Shown here one piece after another: positions 62,329 to 64,000 of a stretch of DNA of 64,000 nt. Source of the stretch: Enterobacter sp. RHBSTW-00175 (GTDB lineage: Bacteria; Pseudomonadota; Gammaproteobacteria; Enterobacterales; Enterobacteriaceae); the NCBI RefSeq assembly GCF_013927005.1, contig NZ_CP055930.1:2232001-2296000 (forward strand), given 5' to 3'. A program made the translations under genes and the position numbers. The notes under the pieces are model-generated. The model did no database searches and was not told the DNA's origin. It saw nothing but the letters and a program-made list of their open reading frames with translations. Positions within the stretch are counted from its first letter, which is position 1, and every line of letters starts with the position of its first letter.

Positions 62329-62522
62329 CCAACGCCATTCATGGCCATATCAATGATTTTCTGGTGCGTACCGGGTTGAGAAGCGGTGTAAGTGAACTGC
62401 AGTTGCCATGTTTTACGGCAGTGAGAGCAGAGATAGCGCTGATGTCCGGCGGTGCTTTTGCCGTTACGCACCACCCCGTCAGTAGCTGAACAGGAGGGAC
62501 AGCTGATAGAAACAGAAGCCAC
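62247..62522 (-). CDS. insA: IS1 protein InsA
   Basis: 91 residues with a zinc-finger pair (CPSC…CSHC) and a helix-turn-helix ([21 protein letters not shown]). It binds the IS1 ends and represses transposition. It overlaps insB, as is standard. Confidence 0.97.
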   Translation of the reverse strand: MASVSISCPSCSATDGVVRNGKSTAGHQRYLCSHCRKTWQLQFTYTASQPGTHQKIIDMAMNGVGCRATARIMGVGLNTIFRHLKNSGRSR

Positions 62523-63365
62523 TGGAGCACCTCAAAAACACCATCATACACTAAATCAGTAAGTTGGCAGCATCACCTGAAAGCGCAGCTTTCGGAAGCA
62601 GTAGCCAATACCACGCGTGTGTCTGCTGAGCGTGACCGCCTGTATAAAGATTATCAGCGTTACCTGAAAGGCAGCCAGGCGAAGGTTAACCCATTCTCTG
62701 AAAGCGATATCGATAACGCACGCCAGAACTATCTGGCACAGGATGCGCTGGTAAAAGGCTCAGTGGCTGAACAGACGCAGATCCAAAGCCAGTTAGACAG
62801 CATGGTTAACGGTGAACAATCGCAGGTGGCGTCCCTGCGTGCGCAACTGGCTGAGGCCAAATACAACCTCGATCAGACTGTCGTCCGTGCGCCAAGTAAT
62901 GGATATATCACGCAGGTGCTGATTCGCCCTGGGACATACGCAGCCGCGCTGCCACTGCGTCCGGTGATGGTGTTTATTCCTGAACAGAAACGCCAGATTG
63001 TTGCTCAGTTCCGTCAGAACTCCTTACTGCGTCTGAAACCGGGTGATGAAGCTGAAGTGGTATTCAATGCACTGCCAGGACAGGTGTTCTCCGGTAAACT
63101 CACAAGCATCCTGCCAGTGGTGCCGGGTGGTTCTTATCAGGCCCAGGGAGTGTTGCAATCGCTGACGGTCGTTCCGGGTACGGACGGCGTACTGGGTACG
63201 ATTGAGCTTGACCCGAATGCCGATGTCGATGCATTACCGGACGGTATTTATGCTCAGGTTGCGGTCTATTCCGACCACTTCTCGCACGTTTCCGTAATGC
63301 GTAAAGTGCTGCTGCGTATGACCAGCTGGATGCACTACCTCTACCTCGATCATTAATCCTTCCGG

Positions 63366-63398
63366 GGCAGGAATGCGATACGCATACCTGCCTTTTTT
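63366..63398 (+). terminator. intrinsic terminator after yibH
   Basis: GGCAGG-A-ATGCG, loop ATA, CGCAT-A-CCTGCC and six T residues, 9 bp past the yibH stop: an 11-bp stem with one A-A mismatch. Confidence 0.9.
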
Positions 63399-63446
63399 CA
63401 TTGCTTGATCCATACTGACCTCTTTGTGGGCATTCAGGATCAGGCA

Positions 63447-64000
63447 ATGAAACTTATCGGCAGCTATACCAGTCCCTTCGTGCGTAAAATCTCAGTTCTC
63501 CTGCTGGAGAAAGGGATTGAATTTGAATTCGTCAATGAACAGCCCTACAACGCCGAAAATGGCGTTGCCCGGTTCAACCCGCTAGGGAAAGTCCCGGCGC
63601 TGGTAACCGATGATGGCGAATGCTGGTTTGATTCCCCTATTATTGCGCAATACATCGAACTACTGGGCGTCGCACCAGCCATGCTCCCGGCCGATGCTAA
63701 AGCGGCACTGGCGGTGAAACAGATTGAAGCCCTGGCTGATGGCATTATGGACGCGGCACTGGCTTCCGTGCGCGAACAGGCAAGACCCGCCGCACAGCAA
63801 TCGGAAGCGGAACTGGTGCGTCAGCGTGAAAAAATCAGCCGTAGCCTGGATATGTGCGAGCAGTTAATCCGGGATGGCATCATCCAGAGTGATAGCCTGA
63901 ACCTGGCGACAATAGCCATTGCCTGCGCCATCGGTTATCTCAATTTTCGCCGGGTTTCTCCGGGCTGGTGTGTGGAGCGCCCGTTGCTGGTTAAGCTTGC
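63447..64000 (+). CDS. yibF: glutathione S-transferase-like protein YibF (partial)
   Basis: The first 184 residues are inside the window; the gene continues past 64000 (E. coli YibF is 202 residues). The thioredoxin-like N-terminal domain starts [20 protein letters not shown], with the cis-Pro GKVPALV and [10 protein letters not shown] glutathione-binding motifs. The helical C-terminal domain begins near residue 85. E. coli YibF binds glutathione but has no firm substrate. Confidence 0.95.
   Translation, partial: MKLIGSYTSPFVRKISVLLLEKGIEFEFVNEQPYNAENGVARFNPLGKVPALVTDDGECWFDSPIIAQYIELLGVAPAMLPADAKAALAVKQIEALADGIMDAALASVREQARPAAQQSEAELVRQREKISRSLDMCEQLIRDGIIQSDSLNLATIAIACAIGYLNFRRVSPGWCVERPLLVKL

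Larger units (their letters stand above)
61810..62577 (-). mobile_element. IS1
   Basis: Exactly 768 bp, with ends GGTAATGACTCC (left) and, on the other strand, GGTGATGCTGCC. It is flanked by an 8-bp duplication TGAAAGCG (61802-61809, 62578-62585). Both insA and insB are intact, with the A6C slippery run (reverse of 62275-62281). Confidence 0.98.
61444..63356 (+). pseudogene. yibH: yibH, HlyD-family protein gene interrupted by IS1
   Basis: The 5' part (61444-61809, 122 residues) has an N-terminal membrane segment and the first lipoyl-like half ([19 protein letters not shown]…[17 protein letters not shown]). The 3' part resumes after IS1 at 62586 with coiled coil, the second lipoyl half ([19 protein letters not shown]) and the beta-barrel domain. 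Removing IS1 and one 8-bp duplicate restores a single frame (…[11 protein letters not shown]…) of about 378 residues, so the break is recent. As it stands the gene makes only a truncated adaptor. Confidence 0.95.

Noticed and set aside
61825..62522. Novel zinc-finger gene pair inside yibH
   Set aside because: The sequence is IS1 insA/insB with canonical ends and exact 768-bp length.

Overview
This is a chromosomal segment of an Enterobacteriaceae bacterium, closest in content to Enterobacter/Lelliottia/Leclercia. Most genes match Escherichia coli K-12 proteins in length, motifs and order (yicI to yibF). It is not E. coli: it has a waaE-type core glucosyltransferase next to coaD, a WabG-like galacturonosyltransferase, an intact rph, no yicJ, and a different set of LPS genes between tdh and yibQ.

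Layout. (1) 1-1108: an AT-rich gene for a DUF3644-type protein stops just before the 3' end of selC (tRNA-Sec), which looks like the edge of an island integrated at selC. (2) 1300-8457: yicI with a possible yicJ remnant in front, yicH, xanP and gltS. (3) 8460-14326: the gmk-rpoZ-spoT-trmH-recG operon. (4) 14578-19496: ligB, yicG, an Ada-type repair regulator overlapping an internally deleted isocitrate lyase/PEP mutase-family gene, and yicC. (5) 19622-26351: rph-attenuator-pyrE, slmA, dut, coaBC, radC, rpmB-rpmG, mutM, coaD. (6) 26355-35870: LPS inner/outer core cluster (waaE, waaA, GT2, GT4, wabG-like, waaQ, waaC, waaF, hldD). (7) 36086-38317: kbl-tdh. (8) 38493-43246: a four-gene LPS-modification block (phosphoethanolamine transferase, O-antigen ligase, GT2, sugar transferase). 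(9) 43268-44707: an IS3-family element sitting in the loop of a terminator. (10) 44729-51865: yibQ-envC-gpmI facing away from yibN-grxC-secB-gpsA-cysE. (11) 51862-55983: trmL and lldPRD. (12) 56253-60426: yibL and mtlADR. (13) 61085-64000: yibI, yibH interrupted by IS1, and the start of yibF.

Functional picture. The core-cluster genes build the heptose/Kdo core (hldD makes ADP-heptose; waaA adds Kdo; waaC, waaF and waaQ add heptose; waaE, the WabG-like enzyme and two further transferases decorate it). The separate 38.5-43.2 kb block carries the ligase that would join O-antigen to this core, plus likely core decorations. Two carbon-source operons carry visible regulatory sites: paired palindromes before lldP and a row of CRP boxes before mtlA.

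Rearrangements. The window shows several states of genome decay: a recent IS1 insertion in yibH with a perfect 8-bp duplication, an IS3-family insertion with a 4-bp duplication, an in-frame internal deletion, a probable yicJ loss, and a yicH C-terminus that runs into a dispersed GC-rich palindrome. I saw no CRISPR array, rRNA, phage structural gene or integrase inside the window.
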